Below are positions 55,846 to 64,000 of a stretch of DNA of 64,000 nt, in pieces (position 1 is the stretch's first letter; every line of letters begins with the position of its first letter). The position numbers and the translations under genes are program-made. The notes under the pieces were generated by a model. The model saw only the letters and a program-made list of their open reading frames with translations, did no database searches and had not been told where the DNA came from. Source of the stretch: Microbacterium aurantiacum (GTDB taxonomy: Bacteria > Actinomycetota > Actinomycetes > Actinomycetales > Microbacteriaceae); NCBI RefSeq assembly GCF_002872075.1, contig NZ_PGGU01000002.1, positions 1 through 64,000 of the forward strand, in the 5' to 3' direction.

Positions 55846-56813
55846 CGATCCACACAGCCGACGCCGTGAACACGGCAGACGCTCCGAAGTCGGCGGCGGG
55901 GACCAGCGTGTCCCCGCCGCCCGCCCGGCGGCGCGGCCGCCATCGCGTACAGGGACAGTGGTGGGTCCCGTGGGCCTTCCTCATGCCCGCCCTGCTGCTG
56001 TTCCTCGTCTTCCGCTACATCCCCATGGTCCAGGCCATCGGCATGTCGGTCGAGAACGTGCGCCCCTACCTCGGCAACGAGTTCGTCGGGCTGAAGAACT
56101 ACGAGACGATCCTCTCCGACCCGGCCTTCCGCGACGCGACGATCAACACCCTCGTCCTGGCGTTCGGCCAGACGCTCGGATGCCTGGTGCTCGGGTTCCT
56201 GTTGGCGCTCCTCCTCGAGGGCCAGACCCGCAAGCTCTCCTTCATCCGCTCAGCGGCCTTCCTGCCGGTGGTCGTCCCTATGGCCGTCATCGCCGAGCTG
56301 TGGCGGATCATGTACCACCCGACCGACAACGGGTTCCTGAACTCCATCATCGGGATCGTCGGCCTCGCCCCCAGCGAGTACATCAACAGCCCGGACTCGG
56401 CGATGTGGTCGATCATGCTGATGGGCATCTGGCGCGGCGGCCCCTACGACATGATGATCATCCTCGCAGGGCTCGCCGGCATCGACCGCGGACTCTACGA
56501 GGCGGCGACCGTCGACGGTGCGAACCGCTGGCAGCGCATCCTGCACGTCACGCTTCCGGGGCTCCGCCCGGTGTTCTCGATCCTGTTCATCCTCGCCGCC
56601 ATCCGCGGCTTCCGGGTGTTCACCGAGGTCTACCTCATGACCAACGGCGGCCCGAATGGCGCCACCGAGGTCGTGATGACCCTCCTCTACAAGCTCGGCC
56701 TGGAACAGCAGAAGCTCGGTGTCGGTTCCGCCGGAGCCGTGCTGCTGTTCCTCGCGACGCTGGTGCTGACCCTCGCGGTGCAGCTGATGATGCGCAGGAA
56801 GAAGGACGCATGA
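55842..56813 (+). CDS. Sugar ABC transporter permease, MalF type (second island)
   Basis: 323 residues from GTG 55842, which overlaps the previous stop. A Pro/Arg-rich N-terminus (about 1-35), then six membrane segments; FRYIPMVQAIGMSVENVRPY follows the first helix and the EAA loop reads YEAATVDGANRWQRIL. Confidence 0.92.
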   Translation: MTIHTADAVNTADAPKSAAGTSVSPPPARRRGRHRVQGQWWVPWAFLMPALLLFLVFRYIPMVQAIGMSVENVRPYLGNEFVGLKNYETILSDPAFRDATINTLVLAFGQTLGCLVLGFLLALLLEGQTRKLSFIRSAAFLPVVVPMAVIAELWRIMYHPTDNGFLNSIIGIVGLAPSEYINSPDSAMWSIMLMGIWRGGPYDMMIILAGLAGIDRGLYEAATVDGANRWQRILHVTLPGLRPVFSILFILAAIRGFRVFTEVYLMTNGGPNGATEVVMTLLYKLGLEQQKLGVGSAGAVLLFLATLVLTLAVQLMMRRKKDA

Positions 56814-57676
56814 CCGCCGGAACGGATACCGCCCTCGGACTCACCGAGAGCCGCACCATCGTCGGGATCGGCGTGAAGGTGCTGCTGTACGCGGTCGTCG
56901 TCACACTGTTCGCCGGCCCCCTGGTCGCGCTGCTCTCCGGCGCCTTCAGCGAGGTGACCGACCCGACAGAGCTCAGCATCATCCCGAACCGGCCGACGCT
57001 GGAGAACTTCTCCGTCGCGTTCGACTTCGGCGTGCTCGGCTACCTCATGAACTCGTTCTTCGTGGTCGGCTTCGGGCTCCTCCTGCAGGTGGTCGTCTCG
57101 GTCCTCGCCGGTTACGCCCTCGCCCGCAAGAAGTTCCGCTTCTCCGCGCTGGCGCTGGTCGCGATCCTCGCGACGATGATGCTGCCCGATGAGATCCTGG
57201 CGCTGCCGCTGTCGATCCTGCTGGCTGACATCCCCTTCCTGCACATCAACCTGATGGGCACGCTCGCCGGCATGATCGTGCCGATCGGCGCGTGGGCGTT
57301 CTCGATCCTGGTGATGACCGAGTTCATGAAGGACGTGCCCCTCGAGCTCGAAGAGGCCGCGCGCATCGACGGTGCCAGCGAGCTGCGCGTGTTCGCGCAG
57401 ATCATCGTGCCGCTGTGCAAGCCGGCGATCGGCGTCATCGGGGTCTTCGGATTCACGATGATCTGGGATCAGTACCTGCTGCCGCTGCTCGTCTCGACCT
57501 CGAGCGACACCTACACGCTGCCGCTGGCGCTGCGCACCCTGCGCATCGAGCCGGAGGTGACGCCCGGCGTCGTCATGGCGGCATCACTGCTGGCGCTCGC
57601 CCCCTCGGTGATCGTGTTCCTGCTGTTCCAGCGGTCCTTCGCTCGCGGACTCACGTCCGGTGCGCTCAAAGGCTGA
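56810..57676 (+). CDS. Sugar ABC transporter permease, MalG type (second island)
   Basis: 288 residues, six membrane segments, EAA loop EEAARIDGASELRVFAQ. ATG overlaps the previous stop. No ATPase gene follows; the next gene is a phosphatase. Confidence 0.92.
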   Translation: MTAGTDTALGLTESRTIVGIGVKVLLYAVVVTLFAGPLVALLSGAFSEVTDPTELSIIPNRPTLENFSVAFDFGVLGYLMNSFFVVGFGLLLQVVVSVLAGYALARKKFRFSALALVAILATMMLPDEILALPLSILLADIPFLHINLMGTLAGMIVPIGAWAFSILVMTEFMKDVPLELEEAARIDGASELRVFAQIIVPLCKPAIGVIGVFGFTMIWDQYLLPLLVSTSSDTYTLPLALRTLRIEPEVTPGVVMAASLLALAPSVIVFLLFQRSFARGLTSGALKG

Positions 57677-57691
57677 TCGGGAGTTCGCACG

Positions 57692-58450
57692 ATGACCACG
57701 ACGGGCCCTGAGCCGATGACGGTTCCCGAGATCGACGGCGTGACCGGGTTCCGCGACGTCGGCGGCATTCCCGCGGACGGCGGGGTGATCCGAACCGGGC
57801 GACTGTTCCGCTCGGGTCACCTCGCCGGGCTCGGTGCGCAGGGCGCGGATGCGGTCCGTGCCCGCGTGCGCCGCATCGTCGACTTGCGCGCCGATGACGA
57901 AGTGGCCGCAGACGCCACGCCGCTCACCGGCGTCGAGATCACCCGCCTGCCTCTCTACCTCGGCTCGGCCCGCTCGTTCTTCCTCGAGGACTACAGCCTC
58001 GGCGAGATCTACGCGCACCTGCTCAGCGGAGGCTCGAACCGGCTGGTGGATGCGGTGCGCATCATCGCCGAGGGCGAGCCGACCCTCGTGCACTGCACGG
58101 CGGGCAAGGATCGCACGGGCGTCACGATCGCCCTCGCCCTCGCCGCCGTCGGCGCTGATCGCGAGGCCGTCGTCGCCGACTACGCGTCGACCGGCGACCT
58201 CATTCCGGCGGAACACCGCAAGGCGACCTCGGAGCGGCTGGCGAAGAAGTATCCGCAGTCCAGCCACGCCTGGATGCTCGCCACCGAATCCCCCGCCGAG
58301 GTGATGCGCGAGACCCTCGCGAACCTCGACGCCGAGTGGGGCTCGGCCGCCGGCTACCTGATCGCCCACGGTCTCTCCACGCAGGAACTGAGCGCGCTGC
58401 GCAGTGCGCTCGTCGAACCCGAACCGACCCTTCCAGGAGTCTCGTCATGA
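57692..58450 (+). CDS. Tyrosine/inositol-type protein phosphatase in a glycan operon
   Basis: 252 residues of the atypical bacterial phosphatase group that includes mycobacterial PtpB. N-terminal GFRDVGGIPADGGVIRTGRLFRSG, then the P-loop HCTAGKDRTG (134-143) with Cys135, Asp140 and Arg141. Such enzymes act on phosphotyrosine, phosphoserine or phosphoinositides. No signal peptide. It starts 15 bases after the permease gene and its stop overlaps the fucosidase start, so it is part of this operon. Its physiological substrate is unknown; a sugar phosphate or a regulatory phosphoprotein is possible. Confidence 0.9.
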   Translation: MTTTGPEPMTVPEIDGVTGFRDVGGIPADGGVIRTGRLFRSGHLAGLGAQGADAVRARVRRIVDLRADDEVAADATPLTGVEITRLPLYLGSARSFFLEDYSLGEIYAHLLSGGSNRLVDAVRIIAEGEPTLVHCTAGKDRTGVTIALALAAVGADREAVVADYASTGDLIPAEHRKATSERLAKKYPQSSHAWMLATESPAEVMRETLANLDAEWGSAAGYLIAHGLSTQELSALRSALVEPEPTLPGVSS

Positions 58451-59730
58451 CGTCATCCGCCGACCTCGAGTGGTTCACCGACGCCCGCCTCGGCATGTTC
58501 GTGCACTGGGGGCTCTACTCCCTCGCCGCCCGCCACGAGTGGGTGAAGAACCGCGAGCACCTGACGGATGCGCAGTACCAGCCGTACTTCGATCACTTCG
58601 ACCCCGACCGCTACGACCCCCGCGCGTGGGCTCGAACCGCGAAGGACGCGGGTGCCGGCTACGTCGTCCTCACGGCGAAGCACCACGACGGCTTCTGCCT
58701 GTGGGACTCGAAGCTCACCGACTACACGGTCATGAACACGCCATACGGCAAGGATGCGGTCGCCGAGTTCGTCGAGGCGTGTCGCGCCGAGGGCCTGCGG
58801 GTGGGCATCTACTACTCGCTCATCGACTGGCACCACGAGGGCTTCCCCGTCGACGGCACCCACCCGCAACGCGATGACGAGGAGTTCAAGTCGGCCGCCG
58901 CCGACCGCGACATCCGCGACTACCAGCGCTACCTGCACGGCCAGGTGCGCGAGCTTCTCACCGGCTACGGCCAGATCGACTACCTCTTCTTCGACTTCTC
59001 CTACACGCACCGCCCCGACTACTGGGGCGGAAAGGGCGCCGCCGACTGGGACGCCGAGAACCTGCTCGCCCTGGTCAGGGCGCTGCAGCCCGGTTGCATC
59101 GTGAACGACCGCCTCGGCATCCCGGGCGACATCGTCACCCCGGAGCAGTACCAGCCCCTGAAGCCGATGGAGCGCGACGGCGAACCGGTTGCCTGGGAGG
59201 CGTGTCAGACGCTCAACGGCAGCTGGGGCTACGACCGCGACAACCTCGACGTGAAGAGCTCGGAATCGCTGATCAAGCTGCTCGTCGACGGCGTGGCGAA
59301 GAACGGGAACCTGCTGCTGAACGTCGGTCCCGACGGCCGCGGCCGGATCGACCGCACGGCGCAGCGGACGTTCGATGAGATCGCCGCATGGATGGACGAC
59401 CATGCTCGATCGATCCGCGGTGCCGGCGCGGCTCCGTGGCAGGCGCCGAACGACGCCCGCTACACGCTGCGCGGCGACCGCCTCTACGTGCACCTCTTCT
59501 CCTGGCCGTTCAAGCACCTGCATCTGCCGGGTCTGGCCGGCAAGGTCGGCTATGCGCAGCTGATGTCGGATGCCTCGGAACTCGTCCCGCTGCACATCGA
59601 CCCGAGCCGCCAGGCGCAGAACACCCTGATGGGCGGGCTGCCCGACGGCACGCTCACGCTCCAGCTCCCGGTGCAGCGCCCCGACACCCCCGTCCCCGTG
59701 ATCGAACTGTTCCTCACCGAGACCCCCTGA
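58447..59730 (+). CDS. Alpha-L-fucosidase, GH29
   Basis: 427 residues, no signal peptide. GH29 motifs: FTDARLGMFVHWGLYS (10-25), TAKHHDGFCLWDS (76-88), GIYYSLIDWHH (120-130) and nucleophile Asp183 in YLFFDFSY. NLLLNVGPDGRG closes the barrel. The acid/base residue is variable in this family and not assigned here. Retaining enzyme that removes alpha-1,2/3/4/6-linked fucose from imported oligosaccharides. Start overlaps the phosphatase stop. Confidence 0.94.
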   Translation: MTSSADLEWFTDARLGMFVHWGLYSLAARHEWVKNREHLTDAQYQPYFDHFDPDRYDPRAWARTAKDAGAGYVVLTAKHHDGFCLWDSKLTDYTVMNTPYGKDAVAEFVEACRAEGLRVGIYYSLIDWHHEGFPVDGTHPQRDDEEFKSAAADRDIRDYQRYLHGQVRELLTGYGQIDYLFFDFSYTHRPDYWGGKGAADWDAENLLALVRALQPGCIVNDRLGIPGDIVTPEQYQPLKPMERDGEPVAWEACQTLNGSWGYDRDNLDVKSSESLIKLLVDGVAKNGNLLLNVGPDGRGRIDRTAQRTFDEIAAWMDDHARSIRGAGAAPWQAPNDARYTLRGDRLYVHLFSWPFKHLHLPGLAGKVGYAQLMSDASELVPLHIDPSRQAQNTLMGGLPDGTLTLQLPVQRPDTPVPVIELFLTETP

Positions 59731-59781
59731 CCCGCACCTCTCCCCCACCCGACCCACCCCGGGTCCCCGACCCCAACCCCC

Positions 59782-59806
59782 GGTCCCTGAGCTCGTCGAA
59801 GGGCCC
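59782..59806. repeat. Single copy of a short GC-rich intergenic repeat
   Basis: The segment around CCCTGAGCTCGTCGAAGGG resembles a repeat common in intergenic regions of high-GC actinobacteria; its GGTCCC/GGGCCC ends can pair. Only one copy here, between the fucosidase and lyase genes. Confidence 0.45.
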
Positions 59807-59825
59807 ACCTCAACGAGGAGGAAAC

Positions 59826-61310
59826 ATGAAGCGTCGTACGTTCATCCTGTCCGCTGTCGCCGGTGCGGCAGCGATCGCGATCCCGCAGCAGGCGGGAGCA
59901 TCCGTCTTCGGCCCGGCCTCGGCATCCGCAGCCTCCCGCATCGCCCCGATGCTTCCCGGCCGCGGGCCGTACCTGCACGTCTCGACACTGGACGAGCTGC
60001 GCGCGGCCATCACCGTCATGACCAACGGCGGCACGATCATCGTCGCCGACGGCACCTACGCGGTGCCCGACGGCGCCCCGATCAGCCTCGCCGGTGCGGG
60101 CGGCCGCTGGAACAAGCCGCTCACGATCATGGCCGCGACCATCGGCGGCGTCACTCTCACGGGCACCGCGAGCTTCGCCTTCGACGCCACGCACGACCTG
60201 GTGCTCCAGGGCTTCGTGTTCACGCAGTCGACGACGTTCGAGATACCGGCGAGCTGCACGGCCATCACCCTCAGCCGCAACGAGTTCGTGCTCGCCGACA
60301 TCGAGGGCATGCACTGCGTGATGGTCCGCGCCGACAACACGGTCGTGGAGTACAACCATTTCCACAGCAAGTCGACGCTCGGCATCTTCCTCGGCGTCGA
60401 AGGCGCCGGGTCCACCGAGATGGCCGAGAACGTGCACATCCACCACAACTACTTCTCGGATCACAGTTTCGCCGGCGACAACGGCGGCGAGCCGATCCGC
60501 CTCGGCGTCAGCCCCCGCGCGCTCAGCAGCGCGCACGCGATCGTCGAGTACAACCTGTTCGAGCGCACGAACGGCGATCCAGAGGCCATCTCCGTGAAGT
60601 CGAGCGACAACACCGTGCGGTTCAATACGATCCGCGACAGCGGCGGCGGCATCGTGCTCCGCCACGGCAACCGCACCCGCGTGGAGTCCAACCACATCAT
60701 CCGGGGCCTGCGCGGCATCCGCATCTACGGAAACGACCACGTGATCGTCAACAACTACGTCGGCGAGACCGCGGACACCGCGCTCGTACTCGGCGCCGGC
60801 ACGCTGCGCGATCACTACGAGGGTGAGCCCGCCAACTCGCGCAACAAGAACGATGCGGCCGATCGGGTGCGCATCGCCCTGAACAACTTCATCGGCAACA
60901 CGGGGGGCATCTCCGGAGAGACGCACCGGCCGATCGAGCCGAACGACTGCGTGATCGTCGACAACATCATCCAGGGCGACGTCGGGACCCTCGCCAAGGT
61001 GCCGGTCTCGCAGGGCTTCACGTGGGCGGGCAACATCCTCTGGGGCGCCGCCGCCGACGGAGACCTGCCGGTCACCGGATTCACCCGCGTCGACCCGCAG
61101 CTCGAGCGGGATTCCGCCGACGTCTGGCGGATCAGCGCATCGAGCCCTGCCGTGGACGCGGCGACGCAGGACCACTCCGGTCAGGTGCGTGACGACATCG
61201 ACGGGCGCAAGCGCATCGGTGCGGCGGACGTCGGCGCCCATGAGCCGGGTGCGGCGGCCGTGAAGCGCGCTCCTCTGACTCCGGCGGATGTGGGGCCCCT
61301 CGCCCCCTGA
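59826..61310 (+). CDS. Secreted polysaccharide lyase, PL6 type (right-handed beta-helix)
   Basis: 494 residues. N-terminal MKRRTFILSAVAG is a twin-arginine-like signal peptide (cleavage near 25-37). The rest is a right-handed beta-helix with many NxF/NxI turns. The PL6 catalytic pair is recognisable: Lys258 in EAISVKSSDNT and Arg279 in GGIVLRHGN, as in chondroitinase B and alginate lyases. It cuts uronate-containing polymers such as alginate or dermatan sulfate by beta-elimination. Strong ribosome-binding site (GAGGAGGAAAC) and last in an operon with a fucosidase and importer. Exact polymer unknown. Confidence 0.85.
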   Translation: MKRRTFILSAVAGAAAIAIPQQAGASVFGPASASAASRIAPMLPGRGPYLHVSTLDELRAAITVMTNGGTIIVADGTYAVPDGAPISLAGAGGRWNKPLTIMAATIGGVTLTGTASFAFDATHDLVLQGFVFTQSTTFEIPASCTAITLSRNEFVLADIEGMHCVMVRADNTVVEYNHFHSKSTLGIFLGVEGAGSTEMAENVHIHHNYFSDHSFAGDNGGEPIRLGVSPRALSSAHAIVEYNLFERTNGDPEAISVKSSDNTVRFNTIRDSGGGIVLRHGNRTRVESNHIIRGLRGIRIYGNDHVIVNNYVGETADTALVLGAGTLRDHYEGEPANSRNKNDAADRVRIALNNFIGNTGGISGETHRPIEPNDCVIVDNIIQGDVGTLAKVPVSQGFTWAGNILWGAAADGDLPVTGFTRVDPQLERDSADVWRISASSPAVDAATQDHSGQVRDDIDGRKRIGAADVGAHEPGAAAVKRAPLTPADVGPLAP

Positions 61311-61316
61311 CGGACT

Positions 61317-61360
61317 TCGAGGCCGGGATCATCCCCTTCGGCGGATGATCCCGGCCTCGA
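61317..61360 (+). terminator. Terminator of the second-island operon
   Basis: An 18-bp perfect stem (61317-61334 with 61343-61360), loop CCTTCGGC containing a TTCG turn, 6 bases after the lyase stop. The next 130 bases up to the LacI gene show nothing recognisable. Confidence 0.82.
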
Positions 61361-61495
61361 TGCGGTCGCCTCGGCGGCCCATTCGGCGGCCGGCCGGCGC
61401 TTGAGTCGTGGACATTCCTGAGCGCTGGTCGGCCGCTGTTGCGTGAGGTACCGTCGGTTCGCTCAGCGGGACGGAGCGACCCCCGACGACCCCGT

Positions 61496-62542
61496 TCAGC
61501 CCGCGGCGGTCCCCGTCGAACCACGCACGACGAGACTGGTCGCCAGGTCGAAACCGACGGTGGGAATCGTCCCCTCGGTCACACGGCTGAGCAGCGCCGC
61601 CATGGCATGATCGCCCTCTTCGCGCAGCGGCGACTTGACTGTGGTGAGCGGCGGCGAGGTGAAGTCGGCGCCGAAGATGTCGTCGAAGCCGAGCACGCTG
61701 ATGTCGGCCGGGATGCGGATGCCGGTCTCGACGAGCTCCTGCATCAGCCCGATCGCGATGAGGTCGTTGTAGGCGATGACCGCCGTCGCTCCGCTGTCCC
61801 TGACGGCCATGGCCGCGTTGCGCCCGCCGACGACGGTGGGCGCGACCGGGGGCAGTTGCAGAAGCTCGATGTGCGCCCACTCGCAGCGCTGAGCGAGCAG
61901 CTCACCTCGGTGTCGAGCCATCCACGACAGTGCAGGGCCGGGCACGTATGCGATCCTGCTGTGTCCGAGACTGCGCAGATGCCGGACGGCCTCGGCGATC
62001 CCGTGCTGCACATCCGGCACCACGGAGAGCACGTCCTCGACCAGGCGGTTCACCACGGCGACCGGCTTCTGCCGAGCCAGCGCGCGGATCTGGTCGTCCG
62101 ACATACGTGGCGTCGCGAGCAGCAGGCCGTCGACCATCCGCAGCATCTGCAGGGCGCGTTCGTACTCGCGTTCCTCCGATTCCTCGGACTCGGTGAGGAC
62201 CAGGGTGTATCCAGCCCGGGTCGCGGCCGCCTCAGCGCCGCGGATGACGTCGAAGAACACCGGGTTGGTGATGTCGGAGACGACCAGGCCGATGATCGAT
62301 GTGCGCCCCGTCGGCAGCGCGCGGGCCATCGGGTTCACGTGGTAGTTCAGCGACTCGGCGGCCGCGCGGATCCGCCGCTCGGTGACCGCGTTCACCCGGC
62401 CGGGCCGGTTCAGCGCACGGGAGACCGTGGAGGGGTTCACACCGGCGAGCTTGGCGACGTCGTAGATCGTCACGCTCTCCGCAGGGGCGTCCGACGCTCG
62501 TTCCGCCCGCATCTCGGCGTCGATGGGTCCATCGTCGGCCAT
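61496..62542 (-). CDS. LacI-family transcriptional regulator (with polyol dehydrogenase)
   Basis: 348 residues: HTH in TIYDVAKLAGVNPSTVSRAL, hinge helix RGRVNAVTERRI region, then sugar-binding domain. It begins 2 bases after the dehydrogenase stop with GAGGAGC as ribosome-binding site, so both are on one transcript starting near the TGGCAA-type operator at 63930. It may compete for the same operators as the LacI protein at 52183. Confidence 0.92.
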   Translation of the reverse strand: MADDGPIDAEMRAERASDAPAESVTIYDVAKLAGVNPSTVSRALNRPGRVNAVTERRIRAAAESLNYHVNPMARALPTGRTSIIGLVVSDITNPVFFDVIRGAEAAATRAGYTLVLTESEESEEREYERALQMLRMVDGLLLATPRMSDDQIRALARQKPVAVVNRLVEDVLSVVPDVQHGIAEAVRHLRSLGHSRIAYVPGPALSWMARHRGELLAQRCEWAHIELLQLPPVAPTVVGGRNAAMAVRDSGATAVIAYNDLIAIGLMQELVETGIRIPADISVLGFDDIFGADFTSPPLTTVKSPLREEGDHAMAALLSRVTEGTIPTVGFDLATSLVVRGSTGTAAG

Positions 62543-62544
62543 GC

Positions 62545-63879
62545 TCAGCTCCTCACTGCACCGGCGCGTCGGGCGGCGCCGGCGGGATCGTCCTCCAGCC
62601 TACGGAGTTCGCGCCCGATCACCGCGAGCATCGTCTCCGCGGCGGATGCGTCGTCGACCCCGGAGAGGAGCGCCGCGGCGTCATCGGCGGAATGATCACC
62701 GCGCAGGCACCAGGCGGCGATGACGGATGCCGGCACCTCGGGCGCCGCCCCCGATCGCACCGCGTGCTCGAGCACCGGCACGATGCGATGCGGCAGTTTG
62801 TGCGCGCCGTCGAGCGCGATCTGCGCCAGCTGATGACGGATCCGCGGGTTGGCGAAGCGCCGGCGGGTCGCGTCGATCGCCTCGTCGAGGTCGCCGGCCG
62901 GCAGGACGCAGCTCGCCGCAGCGACCGCCCAGTAGTCCTCGACGAGGAAGCGCAGGTGCGGGTCGGCGAAGGCGCCGGCCACATCATCGAATCCATGGCG
63001 CAGCCCGTGGTAGGCGAGGAGCGAATGCGCGCCGTTCAGGATGCGCAGCTTGCGCTCCTCGTAGGGGGCGAGGTCGACGGTCAGCCGCGCTCCCACGCGC
63101 TCCCACGCGGGTCGTGGCCCGGCGAAGCCGTCTTCGATCACCCACTCGGAGAAGGGCTCGGCGACGACGGTTCCTTCGTCGCGGATGCCGGTCGCGCGCT
63201 CGACCTCGGCGACGTCGTCGGCCGTGGTGCGCGGCGTGATGCGGTCGACCATCGAGGAGAGGAACGCGACGTTCTCATCGATCCAGGCCGGCAGGCCAGG
63301 GTCGAGAACCGCGGCAGCTGCGAGTACGACCGATCGCGTGATCTCGCCGTTGCCGCTGACGTTGTCGCAGCTGATGACCGTGAGCGGCGGCGCGGCGGCG
63401 GCGCGGCGTGCGGCGAGACCGAGAGCGAGGCGCACCGGGGCGGTCGCGATCGGGGCCTCCGGGGAGCGCAGGGCGTGGCGGAGGTCGGCGTCGACGGCGG
63501 GCGCGGCGGTGTCGAGCAGGCCGTCCGCTCCCAGCCGGTACCCGGCCTCGGTGACGGTCAGCGTGAGGATCCGCGTCTGCGGATCGGAGATCACGGACTC
63601 CCATCGCGCACGGTCGGCGCCGTCGTGAGCGGAGCGGATGCTGGCGACCTGGGTGAAGGCGTCGCCGTCGGCGCCGCGGGTGATCAGCGTGTACGCCCCC
63701 TGGCGCGCCTGCAGGATGTGCGCCTGCTCGGCCGATCGACCGGTGAAGGCGACGATGCGCCATGGATCGTCGCGACCGGAAGCCAGATGCGTGTACCAGG
63801 CCTGGTGCGCGCGGTGGAACGCACCGACGCCCAGGTGGGCGATGGTGTGTCCGTCGTTGCCTGGTTGGCTCTGCGCCAT
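62545..63879 (-). CDS. Mannitol dehydrogenase / fructuronate reductase family oxidoreductase
   Basis: 444 residues of the polyol-specific long-chain dehydrogenase family. The Rossmann start reads HLGVGAFHRAHQAWYT; CDNVSGNG is conserved, and the catalytic Lys277-x4-Asn282-x2-His285 (KLRILNGAH) is intact. Family members reduce fructuronate, tagaturonate or fructose (mannitol). With a PL6-type lyase upstream, a role in uronate or mannitol use is likely; which cannot be decided from sequence. CGAGGAGACGGC precedes the ATG. Confidence 0.88.
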   Translation of the reverse strand: MAQSQPGNDGHTIAHLGVGAFHRAHQAWYTHLASGRDDPWRIVAFTGRSAEQAHILQARQGAYTLITRGADGDAFTQVASIRSAHDGADRARWESVISDPQTRILTLTVTEAGYRLGADGLLDTAAPAVDADLRHALRSPEAPIATAPVRLALGLAARRAAAAPPLTVISCDNVSGNGEITRSVVLAAAAVLDPGLPAWIDENVAFLSSMVDRITPRTTADDVAEVERATGIRDEGTVVAEPFSEWVIEDGFAGPRPAWERVGARLTVDLAPYEERKLRILNGAHSLLAYHGLRHGFDDVAGAFADPHLRFLVEDYWAVAAASCVLPAGDLDEAIDATRRRFANPRIRHQLAQIALDGAHKLPHRIVPVLEHAVRSGAAPEVPASVIAAWCLRGDHSADDAAALLSGVDDASAAETMLAVIGRELRRLEDDPAGAARRAGAVRS

Positions 63880-63923
63880 GCCGTCTCCTCGTGTTCCGCC
63901 GACTGCGATGTCGTCTTTCCGAC

Positions 63924-63945
63924 ATTCTATGGCAAACGGTTGCCA
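63924..63945 (-). promoter_or_regulatory. Promoter -10 and LacI-type operator (copy 3) of the polyol dehydrogenase operon
   Basis: TAGAAT on the minus strand (63929-63924) is a good -10. TGGCAAACGGTTGCCA (63930-63945), almost perfectly symmetric, occupies the spacer region, a classic repressor position. The last 55 bases of the window show nothing further. Confidence 0.72.
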
Positions 63946-64000
63946 TCGCGCTGGATGACCGGTAGCGTCGTGCGTGGCGGCGGCCGCTCCGCTGCCACGC

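Overview
The window is one stretch of a high-GC, high-coding-density actinobacterial chromosome. Signs pointing to Microbacteriaceae, most likely Microbacterium, are GC near 70%, ATGA start/stop overlaps in many operons, promoters of the TTG-N17/18-TANNNT type with many leaderless starts, no ATPase genes in any sugar-importer operon, a ClpC/RadA/CydABDC core, and intergenic repeats of a kind I recognise from this group. The genus is inferred; no rRNA is present.

Layout. (1) 1-18.0 kb is a glycan-use island. It has the end of one sugar ABC permease pair, an acid-sugar dehydratase of the mandelate racemase subgroup, an L-fucose-dehydrogenase-like aldo/keto reductase and a GntR regulator. A GH36 alpha-galactosidase, an LplABC-type importer, a minus-strand operon (GH95 alpha-L-fucosidase, CE7 esterase, ROK regulator) and a secreted multidomain GH27 alpha-galactosidase follow. 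Three related dyads sit on the promoters of the GH36 gene, the importer and the divergent GH95/GH27 pair, so these look like one regulon. (2) 18.0-19.5 kb holds tRNA-Ser(CGA), an orphan oxygenase-like protein and an SRPBCC protein. (3) 19.6-26.0 kb is a LacI-controlled GH42 beta-galactosidase plus importer. (4) 26-49.3 kb is mostly housekeeping and stress: cydABDC, radA, an N-acetylglutamate-synthase-like gene, clpC, a DUF2975 pair with its HTH gene, dctA-like, nhaP-like, MerR/Hsp20 and pheA. (5) 49.3-52.2 kb has phosphoglucomutase and glycerate kinase. (6) 52.2-64 kb is a second glycan island: two LacI regulators, a D-2-hydroxyacid dehydrogenase, an importer operon that continues into a tyrosine phosphatase, GH29 alpha-L-fucosidase and a PL6-type lyase, then a mannitol-dehydrogenase-family oxidoreductase. 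Three copies of a TGGCAANCGNTTGCCA operator mark this island.

How the genes work together: galactosides and fucosides are cut outside or after import, carried in by four importers that must borrow an ATPase encoded elsewhere, and trimmed by GH36, GH42, GH95 and GH29 enzymes. The aldo/keto reductase and dehydratase suggest a non-phosphorylating route for fucose or a similar sugar. Fucosidases of two families, a PL6-type lyase and a polyol dehydrogenase together suggest brown-algal or similar fucose- and uronate-rich material, which is inference.

Most unusual features: a PD-(D/E)XK (DUF559-type) nuclease gene at 47.1-48.1 kb whose start codon is the centre of a perfect 28-bp palindrome and which is bracketed by two palindromic repeats on each side (four copies of one family); and a second palindromic repeat family that has two copies in the 41.8-42.05 kb intergenic region and one copy inserted in frame inside cydD.
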